Shown: positions 1 to 7,942, counted from the stretch's first letter. The stretch is DNA of 33,578 bases from Methylococcus sp. (GCA_007280285.1 QYQA01000066.1:1-33578); one strand, 5' to 3'. The notes: a model not told the origin generated them from the letters alone. Numbers and translations: made by a program.

Positions 1-80
1 CATTGGGCTTCATTGCCGAATTGTTGATGAAACTCGAAAAGCTACATGCCTTTTTGGAACTGTACGGTGTTGATAGCCAT
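1..80 (-). pseudogene. IS1595-family transposase, 5' fragment with in-frame stop, cut by window edge
   Basis: An AGGAG ribosome site stands about 8 bases before the ATG at 80 on the minus strand. The reading is MAINTVQFQKGM, then TAG (44-42), then in the same frame LFEFHQQFGNEAQ up to the window edge. Both blocks match the N-terminus I know for IS1595/ISXO2-type transposases, which begin much like M-A-x-N-x-V-Q-F-Q-K-G-x-S-L and continue with an F-G-x-E-x-Q-C segment. The stop sits where the family has Ser, so one TCG-to-TAG change explains it. The rest of the gene (zinc-ribbon and DDE nuclease parts) would lie left of the window. I cannot tell whether the downstream part is intact; translation could restart internally. 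Terminal inverted repeats were not identified. Confidence 0.72.
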
Positions 81-122
81 GGGTGATCTCCTCTTCTTCA
101 GGTGCGATCATCATGGAGCCCC

Positions 123-145
123 TCAGGCTCACATGGTGAGCCTGA
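123..145. other. Perfect 10-bp hairpin in front of the transposase remnant
   Basis: TCAGGCTCAC and GTGAGCCTGA are perfect inverted repeats around a 3-base loop. It lies about 43 bases upstream of the transposase start, in what would be its 5' leader. No T-run follows on either strand, so a classical intrinsic terminator is unlikely. Hairpins at this position in insertion sequences often limit read-through expression of the transposase; that role is inferred here. Confidence 0.5.
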
Positions 146-654
146 AGGCCATTCCTGAGACTTCTTACTAATCAGGAAAAATTATGTCATACCGGTATCG
201 AATTTAGATAGGGGGTTCAAGAGGCATGTTGGATATTTTTTTTGGGGCCCTCAACGATCATGTGGGGCACCCCGCGTATCGATTTGAGCCATCAGGCCGT
301 AACGATATGTTCACAGCCGATACACTTCATGCAGCCCACTTAGCCAGACTCGGATTTTTTTAATGTTCAAAAGCCTAAGCGGGGCTCCTTGGAGTGACGG
401 GAGTCTTGAGGTTCAAGTCGTTGCGTCGGGATGTGTCTGCGACTGGCAAAGATACTGATAGAAAACCCTATTCTTCAAAGAGAGAACCCGCCATAGGTCA
501 GGTCGGTGCCTCAGAGTCTGTGTCCCTTTGAAGGGATCGTCCTTCGTCCGGATTCGAATTCAAGGTGATAGAGGAGAGGTTAGTCTAGAGAGGGGTTCCC
601 GGGTTGGGCGGGGTGCAGGGTCGCTTGATCTACTGATTTTTCGGTGACACAACT

Positions 655-679
655 AGGCTCAGCCCAATAGGCTGAGCCT
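655..679. other. Perfect 10-bp hairpin
   Basis: AGGCTCAGCC and GGCTGAGCCT pair perfectly around a 5-base loop. The outer seven bases (AGGCTCA/TGAGCCT) also occur in the hairpin at 123-145, which suggests two copies of one palindromic element. There is no adjacent T-run. Its function is unknown. Confidence 0.5.
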
Positions 680-739
680 GCCACCGGAAGGGTTATCTCA
701 AGCGTAATAATCTTACGCGTGTGCATGGGTCATGGGCAG

Positions 740-763
740 GAACAATCACCTAAGTGATTGTTC
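740..763 (-). terminator. Hairpin directly 3' of tRNA-Ser, possible terminator or processing signal
   Basis: GAACAATCAC and GTGATTGTTC form a perfect 10-bp stem with a 4-base loop, 12 bases beyond the CCA end of the tRNA on its own strand. The bases after the stem (CTGCCC) lack the usual U-tract, so this may be a weak or Rho-assisted terminator, or a stem that guides 3' trimming by blocking exonucleases. Confidence 0.4.
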
Positions 764-775
764 TATATTGGTATA

Positions 776-863
<88 letters not shown>

Positions 864-1002
864 TGAAATCATGACGCACTCGCCGTGACGTTCGTCAAGC
901 CAAGTGATCAAAAAAAGAAATTATAAACCAACATCCATGTGATTGCTAGGTTTCTGGCCTCGAGAAGAGGGCTACCCGTTAGGATAAGTCTCACCATAGC
1001 TC

Positions 1003-1031
1003 TTGTGAGCCTTGCAATTGTTTGAAATAAT
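1003..1031 (+). promoter_or_regulatory. Candidate sigma-70 promoter for the cytochrome c gene
   Basis: TTGTGA, 17 bases, then AATAAT gives four of six and five of six consensus matches at ideal spacing. Transcription would begin near 1038 and leave a leader of about 84 bases before the ATG at 1122. Nothing else was identified in the 864-1121 gap apart from the divergent tRNA promoter region. Confidence 0.4.
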
Positions 1032-1121
1032 GCATCAATCCGGGACGGATGGGCGGATTTTCCAAGACCAGCAAATCCGGATAATTAACACCTTGTCTGT
1101 TAGAAGAATATGGGAAGCACC

Positions 1122-1469
1122 ATGAAGAATTTAATGCCTATGAAGGGTCTCCTCTTGATTGCTGGTCTGATTATGGCTGGTGTATCGATGGCTGGCGAAC
1201 CCAGTGCAGATGTTGGCGAAAAGATTTACACCCGCGCCTTTGGACGTGGTTGCGGCACGTGCCATGATGTTCAGCCGAACCCGAATCTGTTTGAAAGTGT
1301 TAATAAGTTGAGCAAGGAAGAGCTCACTAAGGTTCTTGTCGAAGGTCGTAATGCAATGCCTAAGGCTATGGATCAGATCATGAACTTAGGCCCAGTGAAG
1401 AGCGCTGGGCTGACCCAGGATCAGGCGGTAGACTCACTGATTGCTTACCTTAAGGCTGGTAAGAAGTAA
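1122..1469 (+). CDS. Small periplasmic c-type cytochrome
   Basis: A 115-residue secreted electron-transfer protein. Residues 1-24 form a signal peptide (Lys, then a hydrophobic stretch ending SMA), with cleavage expected before GEP. The heme site is C44-G-T-C47-H48, preceded by the usual helix GEKIYTRAF; M79 or M83 in the AMPKAM segment is the likely distal heme ligand. This is the cytochrome c class I (c5/c551-like) layout with one heme. The ORF track starts at 1110, but GGGAAG correctly spaces the ATG at 1122, which begins the signal peptide directly. It is transcribed alone, with a terminator just after it. No oxidase or dehydrogenase partner lies nearby, so its redox partners are unknown. 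Confidence 0.9.
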   Translation: MKNLMPMKGLLLIAGLIMAGVSMAGEPSADVGEKIYTRAFGRGCGTCHDVQPNPNLFESVNKLSKEELTKVLVEGRNAMPKAMDQIMNLGPVKSAGLTQDQAVDSLIAYLKAGKK

Positions 1470-1490
1470 TTCTGTCAAACGATCGCGTTG

Positions 1491-1515
1491 AAACGCCGGG
1501 TATATCCCGGCGTTT
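1491..1515 (+). terminator. Rho-independent terminator after the cytochrome c gene
   Basis: AAACGCCGGG and CCCGGCGTTT form a perfect 10-bp, GC-rich stem with a TATAT loop, running into TTTTGCTTT. It lies 21 bases after the cytochrome stop codon and ends that transcript. Confidence 0.85.
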
Positions 1516-1548
1516 TGCTTTCTATGTCAGGTGTACCCGCTTCGCAGC

Positions 1549-1570
1549 TGGCCAACCCTAGATTTGGCCA
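1549..1570. other. 7-bp inverted repeat upstream of mltD
   Basis: TGGCCAA and TTGGCCA flank an 8-base loop, about 90 bases ahead of the chosen mltD start. It could be a protein-binding dyad or a leader hairpin. No -35/-10 pair stands out next to it. Confidence 0.3.
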
Positions 1571-1657
1571 AAGGTGCACCTTATGCCCCCAATCATCACG
1601 CCCGATTCAAGTGCCCTTAAAGCCTTGAGGTGTGATCATCGACGAGGGGCTTTCCTC

Positions 1658-3151
1658 ATGAAAGGGCAACGTGCTGTCATCGTGGCTTTAGTCCTACTCA
1701 CGGGGTGTGCGTCATCGCCGCAAGCCCTTCGGTATACCGTGGGGTCTCAAAAGCCTACGAGCTACACCACCATTCCAAGGCTCTATAGTCAGGGATTCTC
1801 CTCCACGAATGGTGAGGCGGACGATCAAATGGCTCGCCTTCAGCTGGCACTCCTTGATCCACCGAGTACCCTCGAATTGGTTGATCGCGCGGTTTCACAT
1901 CACAAAAGGGACCTTGAAGAACAGGAAGCCGCACGCTTTTTCACTCCTGATAAAAAGGGAAAAAAACGACATCAGTCATCTCTCCGCGATCGCCAGCTGG
2001 CAGGACGTTCGCGGGATCCCTCGTTAGGAGGCAAAGCCACGGGCGAGGCACTGGGCCTTCCTTGCCTTGATGCCTCCAAAGAGGGCGCTCATCATGGATC
2101 AAAGAGTATTCTTGAACGCAACGGCTGTAATGCCTTTGTTTATGGCGGGCCTCGGAATAACGCAATAAAACCGGGCAGTTCCCATCATCAAGATGCGTGG
2201 GCCGAGGTTCGCGATGGCTTAATCCTTCAACGGGTCCAGCATGAACGTCTTTCAGCGCACCTCAATTACCTTCGTCAAAAACCAGATACCGTCGACTATT
2301 TAATGGCGCGGGCAGAGCCCTATCTCCATTATCTGGTGGGTGAATTAAAACAACAGGGATTACCTACGGACCTCATTTTAGTGCCTATGGTAGAAAGCGC
2401 CTTTCAGACGACGGCGATGTCGCCCAAAGCAGCCGCTGGTCTTTGGCAATTCATGGCGAGTACCGGTCAACAATATGGTCTTCATCAGGCCCAAGGATAT
2501 GATGGACGCTATGACACGCATCTAGCAACACAAGCAGCCCTTCGTTATCTTCGCTACCTTAATCGCCTCTTCAATGGCGATTGGCTCCTCACTTTAGCGG
2601 CTTATAACGCCGGTGAAGGGCAGGTACAAAGAGCCGTTCAGGCTAATCGACAGGCGGGTGGAGGCGGCTCCTTTTGGGAGTTGAGTCTTCCACTCGAGAC
2701 TCAAAATTACGTCGTCAAAATCTTGGTGTTGTCGAAGGTGGTTTCAGATCCTTCAGGCCATGGTTTTAGACCCAGAGTCGCGCCGCCTCATCTTGCATTG
2801 GCTCGGGTTGAAACTCGGCCTGAAGTCCATGTCTCTGATTTTATAGCGACAGCCGGTCTTGCCCCTGCGGAGTTCTATAAGTTGAATCCGGCCTTTAGAC
2901 CCGATGTGAAGCCACCCCAAGAAGCGCATAATTTCCTCATCCCGCTTGAAAAAGCCGAAATCCTGATGGCGGCCAATATGCCTTGGGCGAAGGTTTATGC
3001 CCCTCGACGGGTCGTGGTTCAACCGGGTGACACCTTGGCAAACCTTGCTAAACGCCATGGAGTTTCAGAATTTAAGCTCTCAGAGTGGAATGGTCTAAGC
3101 CCGAAGAGTAAGCTTAAACCGGGTCAGGAAATTTTAGTACAAGGGGTTTGA
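1658..3151 (+). CDS. mltD: Membrane-bound lytic murein transglycosylase D (MltD), lipoprotein
   Basis: This enzyme cleaves the MurNAc-GlcNAc bond of peptidoglycan with formation of 1,6-anhydroMurNAc, from the inner face of the outer membrane. The chosen ATG follows GAGGGG and begins a lipoprotein signal with lipobox LTGC (Cys17); the track's start at 1574 would put 28 extra residues in front. The SLT domain covers roughly residues 200-350. Its catalytic Glu (~246) lies in VPMVESAF, followed by GLWQFM and, later, AAYNAGEG. A degenerate LysM-like segment lies around 390-430 and a clear C-terminal LysM around 450-495 (VVVQPGDTLANLAKRHGV), which binds glycan. Residues ~90-180 form a charged, Gly/Ser/His-rich linker of low complexity that I do not know from other MltD proteins. 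The protein is 497 residues. Confidence 0.93.
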   Translation: MKGQRAVIVALVLLTGCASSPQALRYTVGSQKPTSYTTIPRLYSQGFSSTNGEADDQMARLQLALLDPPSTLELVDRAVSHHKRDLEEQEAARFFTPDKKGKKRHQSSLRDRQLAGRSRDPSLGGKATGEALGLPCLDASKEGAHHGSKSILERNGCNAFVYGGPRNNAIKPGSSHHQDAWAEVRDGLILQRVQHERLSAHLNYLRQKPDTVDYLMARAEPYLHYLVGELKQQGLPTDLILVPMVESAFQTTAMSPKAAAGLWQFMASTGQQYGLHQAQGYDGRYDTHLATQAALRYLRYLNRLFNGDWLLTLAAYNAGEGQVQRAVQANRQAGGGGSFWELSLPLETQNYVVKILVLSKVVSDPSGHGFRPRVAPPHLALARVETRPEVHVSDFIATAGLAPAEFYKLNPAFRPDVKPPQEAHNFLIPLEKAEILMAANMPWAKVYAPRRVVVQPGDTLANLAKRHGVSEFKLSEWNGLSPKSKLKPGQEILVQGV

Positions 3152-3205
3152 CGTGCGCGAAGGGTTGCCGCTTATTTCTTTAACATTTAGAGATTAATTT
3201 TTCAC

Positions 3206-3679
3206 ATGAACCGCTCACACTTTATCGGGAGCTTCCTTTTGGGACTTCTTCTATCGCTCAGCACCTGTTCTGAAGCGGATGAGATTGGCTCCGTCAACTA
3301 CCGTTTTAAATGGCTTGGTCCGAGTGACAAGATTGTCGTCGAGGCGTTTGACGACCCCCAGGTCAACGGCATCACTTGCTATATTTCAAGGGCAGAAACA
3401 GGGGGGATTAAGAGCATGGTCGGTTTGGCTGAAAATGCAGCTAAAGCCTCTCTTTCCTGCCGTCAGATTGGCGTCATCAATACGGGTGCCTTAAAGGATC
3501 TCAAGGACCAACAAGAGGTTTTCAGCGCCCGAGCGTCGGCGATTTTCAAGACCACACAAGTAGTCAGGTTTTATGATAAAAAACGCTCGGTTCTGGTGTA
3601 TTTGACCTATACCGATCGCATTGTCGATGGAAGCCCTGAAAACGCCATCAGTATCGTTCCTGTTAGAGTCCTAGATTAG
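3206..3679 (+). CDS. creA: CreA family periplasmic protein
   Basis: A 157-residue protein with an N-terminal signal peptide (cleavage near SEA-DEIG). The mature sequence follows the CreA family closely: an EIGSV start, IVVEAFDDP, TCYISRAETGGIK, GLAEN, a SLSCRQ segment, FKTTQVVRFYD and SPENAISIVP. CreA is conserved across proteobacteria and was named for a supposed link to catabolite regulation, but its biochemical role is not established. Two conserved cysteines in the mature part may form a disulfide. The last 17 bases overlap the 3' end of the convergent cfa gene, so there is no room for a separate terminator. Confidence 0.93.
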   Translation: MNRSHFIGSFLLGLLLSLSTCSEADEIGSVNYRFKWLGPSDKIVVEAFDDPQVNGITCYISRAETGGIKSMVGLAENAAKASLSCRQIGVINTGALKDLKDQQEVFSARASAIFKTTQVVRFYDKKRSVLVYLTYTDRIVDGSPENAISIVPVRVLD

Positions 3680-4943
3680 GACTTTTGGGTCGTCCTCGAT
3701 AAAGCGGCTTTGAAAATAGCATGTGTACATCCCCCAAGGCTCTTTCTTCAAAGCCGCCCTCACAATATGCAAGGTAAAATTCCCAGAGTCGAATGAATGG
3801 CTCTGAATAGCCCATGGCACGGACTTCATCGAGTCGTTCTAAAAACCGCTCGCGCCACAGCCTTAAGGTGTTGGCATAATGACGACCCATGTCATCAAGT
3901 TGAATTAATTGCAGATCTGAAGTCCTGGTTTGAGCGTCCAGTAAGGGGCCGATGGCTGGAATGCAACTCCCTGGGAAGATATAACGCTTGATGAAGTCGA
4001 CGTCATCCCGCGCTCTAAGGTACTCCCGGTCATTGATGGTGATCGCCTGTAACAGCATGAGCCCATCAGGGTTCAACAGTTTGCTGCATTGATCAAAGAA
4101 GGTTCCAAAGTATTGATGGCCAACCGCCTCAATCATCTCAATGGACACGAGCTTATCGAAGGTCCCCTCAAGTTTTCTATAATCTTGCTTCAATAGTGTG
4201 ATTCGGTCTTCTAATCCAGATTCATGGATCCTATTTTTTGCCCACTCAAACTGATTCTCTGAAATAGTGGTGGTGGTCACGTGGCAGCCATAATGGGTGG
4301 CGGCATAAAGGGCAAATCCACCCCAGCCCGTCCCAATTTCAATCACCCGATCCTGAGGCTTAAGATCGAGCCGGTCGCAGATTCTTTTGAGCTTGGCTAG
4401 TGACGCCTCTTTCAGCGACAACGTTGGAGGTTCAAACAGCGCACAGGAATACATCATCGTTTCATCCAGAAACAGCTTAAAGAAGTCATTCCCAAGATCG
4501 TAGTGTGCAGCAATATTCCGTTGGCTTCCTTCTTCGCTATTGCGATTGAGGGTATGCACTAAGCGGCGGAATGGGGCTAGAGCATGAGTCCAGCCTCCAT
4601 CAATACCTTCTAACACCTGACGGTTCCGGATCATGATGCGGATCAGGTTCACCAGGTGATCAGAGGTCCAATGTCCAGCCATATAGCTCTCTGCAGCGCC
4701 GAGACTGCCACCAAAGGTGGTCGCGCCATAAAACCCTGGATGATGGACGGTCAACGTGGTCGTAGCCTCAAAGCTCTGATCACGAGCGCCGTAACGATGA
4801 GTAACACCATCTTTTAAGATGATTTCTCCAAATTGAATTTTTTCAAGCTGCTGCCGCAAAATGGGTGCGCCCCAATGATTGATAAGGCCTGGATGGCGCA
4901 CCTTTGAAAAACTGTCGTGATCAAGGGCAATCGTCGTTTTCAT
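3663..4943 (-). CDS. cfa: Cyclopropane-fatty-acyl-phospholipid synthase family methyltransferase
   Basis: This enzyme transfers a methylene or methyl group from S-adenosylmethionine to the double bond of a phospholipid acyl chain at the inner membrane. An N-terminal lipid-binding region (1-~130) precedes the Rossmann methyltransferase, whose SAM loop is VIEIGTGWGGF (~200-210). Cys167 in MMYSC and Glu272 in MIEAVG match the bicarbonate-site Cys139 and Glu239 of the E. coli enzyme. Where E. coli has His266 (LLHTIG), this protein has Gln299 (LLQAIT). I recall the Gln form in CFA proteins encoded beside DUF1365 and amine-oxidase genes, which may mark a subfamily with a different product. It is the last gene of the nine-gene operon. 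The 426-residue length is somewhat above E. coli Cfa. Confidence 0.93.
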   Translation of the reverse strand: MKTTIALDHDSFSKVRHPGLINHWGAPILRQQLEKIQFGEIILKDGVTHRYGARDQSFEATTTLTVHHPGFYGATTFGGSLGAAESYMAGHWTSDHLVNLIRIMIRNRQVLEGIDGGWTHALAPFRRLVHTLNRNSEEGSQRNIAAHYDLGNDFFKLFLDETMMYSCALFEPPTLSLKEASLAKLKRICDRLDLKPQDRVIEIGTGWGGFALYAATHYGCHVTTTTISENQFEWAKNRIHESGLEDRITLLKQDYRKLEGTFDKLVSIEMIEAVGHQYFGTFFDQCSKLLNPDGLMLLQAITINDREYLRARDDVDFIKRYIFPGSCIPAIGPLLDAQTRTSDLQLIQLDDMGRHYANTLRLWRERFLERLDEVRAMGYSEPFIRLWEFYLAYCEGGFEERALGDVHMLFSKPLYRGRPKSPNLGL

Positions 4944-5710
4944 GGCGGATGTTGTTCAGAGGATGTTCCTGGATGCGGATGGACGGGAATCCCTTTTCGC
5001 TTTAGGTGAAAAGCTTCGAGATAAATACCGGAGATGACTTTGAGCGTCATGAAGGGATAGGTCAAAAGTATCTTTGCAAGGCTCTTAGAATCAATTTCTT
5101 CTCGTTTGAGCCGCAAGCTCGCATCAAATTGTTTGCTATTTTCTTGGTCGAGGCGCATGTGGACATGGAGATCAGCAGCGGGCTGTGAGAAGCGCCAGTC
5201 ATAATCCATGTCCATGGGAAAAAAAGGAGAGACATGGAAGTCCTTCTGAAAGCGATAGCGATGCATGCTGCCCATAGGTTCATCAAGATCACGGGACAAA
5301 ATATAAGGATGGCGCTCTTTCCAAGGGGTATTGGTGATTTCGGCGACAATCGTTTCTACCTTTGACCCACTCGGGTCATAACAGTAATAAAAACTGACCG
5401 GGTTGAAGATAAACCCAAAATACCGAAGCTGCGTGAGCAATGCAATGCGGCCAAGAGGCCGGTAGCCTGCGTGCTGTTCTACAAGATCCCGGATGGCAAG
5501 ATCGAGGGATATCTCAGGATCACCCAAGTAGTCCGAGCGCTTAAACCAGGCTAAATTTGGACGATGGAGAGACCACAGGGTCGAGGTGTTAAAAACAGCA
5601 TCAAGCTCCTCAAGATCAAGCAGCATCATGAAGAGATGGTAGTTAAAATCATGCGGATGCGGTTTAAACCGCCGATGTCGTATGCTGCCTCGGTAGATGC
5701 CGCTGTGCAT
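4940..5710 (-). CDS. DUF1365 family protein
   Basis: A 256-residue protein of the DUF1365 family, recognised from its start (SGIYRGSIRHRRFKPHPHDF), the motif LTQLRYFGFIFNPVSFYYCYD near residue 120, and the TNTPWKERHPY segment. No reaction has been established for the family. It is nearly always encoded between an FAD amine-oxidase-like protein and a CFA synthase, as here. Its stop overlaps the cfa start by 4 bases, indicating coupled translation. There is no signal peptide or clear membrane span. The many conserved His, Phe and Tyr residues suggest an enzyme or binding protein acting on modified acyl chains, which is inference. Confidence 0.9.
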   Translation of the reverse strand: MHSGIYRGSIRHRRFKPHPHDFNYHLFMMLLDLEELDAVFNTSTLWSLHRPNLAWFKRSDYLGDPEISLDLAIRDLVEQHAGYRPLGRIALLTQLRYFGFIFNPVSFYYCYDPSGSKVETIVAEITNTPWKERHPYILSRDLDEPMGSMHRYRFQKDFHVSPFFPMDMDYDWRFSQPAADLHVHMRLDQENSKQFDASLRLKREEIDSKSLAKILLTYPFMTLKVISGIYLEAFHLKRKGIPVHPHPGTSSEQHPP

Positions 5711-5711
5711 A

Positions 5712-6956
5712 TTATGGGGTTAGCGCATTGATTTTTTCGACGACTCGGAGCCCACTCTTAACGCCATCCTCATGAAAACCATAACCCCAGTAGGCGCCCG
5801 CATAGAACGTTCTTTGGAAGCTGATATCGTCATGACGCCGCTGCGCATCAATGCCGGCCGGGGTAAACACCGGATGGTGATAGGTTAAACGCTTGATGAT
5901 TTTCTGAGGGTCGATGTGCGCGGTATGGTTCAAGCTCACACAAAAGGTCTCTTCGGCATCAAGCCGCTGCAGAATGTTCATGTTGTAAGTCACCGCCACC
6001 CGTTCCGAGGCTTCCATGGGGATGTGGTAATTCCAAGCAGCCCAAGCTTTTTTTGACTTGGGTAAGACACGGGTATCGGTATGGAGGATCACCTCATTCT
6101 CTTGATAGGGAATGGCGCCTAATAGTTCGCGCTCCAAAGGCGTTGGATCACTCAACATGGCCAATGCCTGGTCGCTATGGCAGGCGATGACCACGCAGTC
6201 AAAAGGCTCAGCTGCCGCCATGGCAGTGGTGATAAGGACCTTATTTTCCTCGCGACGGATCGATTCAACAGGGGTATCGAGCCTGATGGCTTCGTTAAAG
6301 TGTTCGATCAATGGTGTCACGTAGTTCTTTGATCCCCCTTGAATGACCCGCCAGGTTGGCCTTTCACTGACGCTCAACATCCCGTGATTTAAAAAAAATT
6401 GGATGAAGTTTTTCGCAGGAAAATCGAGCATCCCGCCAGGGGCTTGTGACCATATGGCAGAACCCATTGGGAGGATATAGTGATCCCTAAAAGGCTGACT
6501 GTAGCCCTCACGGTCAAGGTAGCTTCCAAGGGTCAAACAGGTATTTCCTTCAAGAAGAAATTTAGGCGACTCCCGATTAAAGCGGAAGATGTCAAAGAGC
6601 ATCACGTAAAAACGCGGCGACACCAGGTTACGGCGTTGAGTGAAGAGCGCGTCAAGACTGGTGCCATTGTATTCAAGCCCGGTCCTCTCGCAGCGGACAC
6701 TGAAGCTCATGGTGCTTTCAATGGAGGCGACCTTCAGCTCCTCCATGAGCGCAATGAAATTCGGATAGGTCCAATCATTGAAAACGATGAAGCCAGTATC
6801 GATGGCGTATTCACCACTTGGTGAGGTCACCTGATGCGTGTGGGTGTGTCCACCTACATGATCACCGGCTTCAAAAACAGTGATCTCATGGTGAGGCGCC
6901 AGGCGATAGGCCGCGACCAATCCTGAAATACCCGAACCGATGATAGCGATCTTCAT
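5712..6956 (-). CDS. FAD-dependent amine-oxidase-like oxidoreductase
   Basis: A 414-residue flavoprotein. It begins with the dinucleotide-binding loop IAIIGSGISGL, then the FAD ribose-binding acid in ITVFEAGDHVGGHTHTH and the DTGFIVFN motif of the NAD(P)-binding/amine-oxidase group (COG2907-like). The C-terminal FYAGAYWGYGFHEDG is a late flavin-contact motif. Proteins of this type beside CFA synthases and DUF1365 are thought to act on unsaturated or methylated lipid chains, by analogy with other flavoenzymes of fatty-acid modification; the substrate here is unknown. One base separates its stop from the DUF1365 start. Its own start overlaps the desaturase stop by 4 bases. Confidence 0.9.
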   Translation of the reverse strand: MKIAIIGSGISGLVAAYRLAPHHEITVFEAGDHVGGHTHTHQVTSPSGEYAIDTGFIVFNDWTYPNFIALMEELKVASIESTMSFSVRCERTGLEYNGTSLDALFTQRRNLVSPRFYVMLFDIFRFNRESPKFLLEGNTCLTLGSYLDREGYSQPFRDHYILPMGSAIWSQAPGGMLDFPAKNFIQFFLNHGMLSVSERPTWRVIQGGSKNYVTPLIEHFNEAIRLDTPVESIRREENKVLITTAMAAAEPFDCVVIACHSDQALAMLSDPTPLERELLGAIPYQENEVILHTDTRVLPKSKKAWAAWNYHIPMEASERVAVTYNMNILQRLDAEETFCVSLNHTAHIDPQKIIKRLTYHHPVFTPAGIDAQRRHDDISFQRTFYAGAYWGYGFHEDGVKSGLRVVEKINALTP

Positions 6957-7942
6957 GGTTCGATGCTGCTGTGGTCTTCGGGGTTTTCAATGGAGGTTCG
7001 ACGACGCTCACGAAGGCCTTCAGGCAGTCCCTTTAACTCCCAGACGAGGCCCAATGTTTCCATCAATTTAAGAAGGTAATAGGTCGGGTCGACTTCCCAC
7101 CAGAAAAACCCCTGACGCGCAGCGGCAGGGTAGTGATGGTGGTTGTTGTGCCACCCTTCACCGAGCGTAAAGAAGGCAAGGACCGCATTATTTCGGCTAG
7201 CATCACGCGTTGAATAACGCCTTTGACCCCAGACATGGGCTAAAGAATTGACCGTAAAAGTGGCATGGTAAAGCGCCAAAGTTGAAATCACGAATCCCCA
7301 GACGAGCATTTGTGGGCCATTCGTTCCTAAGTCGGGTCGGCCTATGGAGAGCCAGACGCCAAGTCCATAAAGACTCACGGCGAGGAGGGCAGGAACGACC
7401 GTGTCAAAGCGGTCAAGAAATCGAAGTTCTGGATACCGCAACCAGTCCTTGACGAGCTCACTGCGGGCATTGAAGTTGATTCTGCAGAGAAACCACCCGA
7501 CATGACTCCAGAAAAATCCATGCTGTACCGGTGAATGTGCATCGTCGATCTCATCGGCATGGACGTGATGATGACGATGATGAGAGGACCACCAGATCGG
7601 GCCGCGCTGCACCGCGGAAGCACCGACCATCGCGAAAAAAAACTGGACGAGCCGTGAAGTTCTAAAGGCTTTGTGGGAGAAATAACGATGATAAAAACCA
7701 GTGATAGCGAACATGCGGAGGGCATAGAGCCCGATGGCGATGAGCACGGCAACGGGGCTTGTGCCCACCCAGAATACAGCCACGGCAGCCACATGCATTA
7801 AAATAAAGGGGACGCTGCGAGGCCAATCGATCTGGCGGTTATGCTCATCGTTCAGAGGTTCCGTCGATTCATTATCGAACCAGCGACTGATAGCGATCAA
7901 CAGGCGCCGGGTCGATGAGGGCGATTTAAGAGTCTGCGTCAT
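6953..7942 (-). CDS. Membrane fatty acid (acyl-CoA type) desaturase
   Basis: A 329-residue integral-membrane di-iron desaturase that uses O2 to introduce a double bond into an acyl chain. The three histidine boxes are complete: HRYFSH at 85-90, the HHRHHH block at 121-126, and HNNHHHYP starting at 265. Hydrophobic segments around 43-80, 100-118, 182-200 and 212-232 form the usual paired spans. The architecture fits the stearoyl-CoA/Delta9 family, although the donor in bacteria may be a phospholipid or acyl-ACP. Lying just upstream of the flavoprotein, DUF1365 and CFA genes, it probably supplies or further unsaturates the chain they act on. 4-bp overlaps join it to both neighbours. Confidence 0.93.
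   Translation of the reverse strand: MTQTLKSPSSTRRLLIAISRWFDNESTEPLNDEHNRQIDWPRSVPFILMHVAAVAVFWVGTSPVAVLIAIGLYALRMFAITGFYHRYFSHKAFRTSRLVQFFFAMVGASAVQRGPIWWSSHHRHHHVHADEIDDAHSPVQHGFFWSHVGWFLCRINFNARSELVKDWLRYPELRFLDRFDTVVPALLAVSLYGLGVWLSIGRPDLGTNGPQMLVWGFVISTLALYHATFTVNSLAHVWGQRRYSTRDASRNNAVLAFFTLGEGWHNNHHHYPAAARQGFFWWEVDPTYYLLKLMETLGLVWELKGLPEGLRERRRTSIENPEDHSSIEP

Larger units (their letters stand above)
81..775. other. ~700-base stretch without a recognisable gene
   Basis: No open frame of 60 codons or more occurs on either strand, and I recognise no protein fragment or structured RNA family. What can be seen are the perfect hairpins at 123-145, 655-679 and 740-763, a weaker 6-bp one at 702-718 (GCGTAA/TTACGC), and short T-runs near 233 and 353. 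Lying between a decayed insertion-sequence gene and a tRNA, it is plausibly eroded mobile DNA, but no boundaries or target duplications were found. Confidence 0.5.

Noticed and set aside
440-560. Possible 4.5S/SRP-like RNA suggested by a GGTCAGGTCGG string
   Set aside because: The flanking helix and the GGAAGCAGCC tetraloop region are absent; only a short chance resemblance.
1707-2165. Alternative frames (106 codons plus strand, 74 codons minus strand) inside mltD
   Set aside because: The mltD frame runs uninterrupted from lipobox to LysM; the shadows reflect the low-complexity insert. No frameshift is needed.
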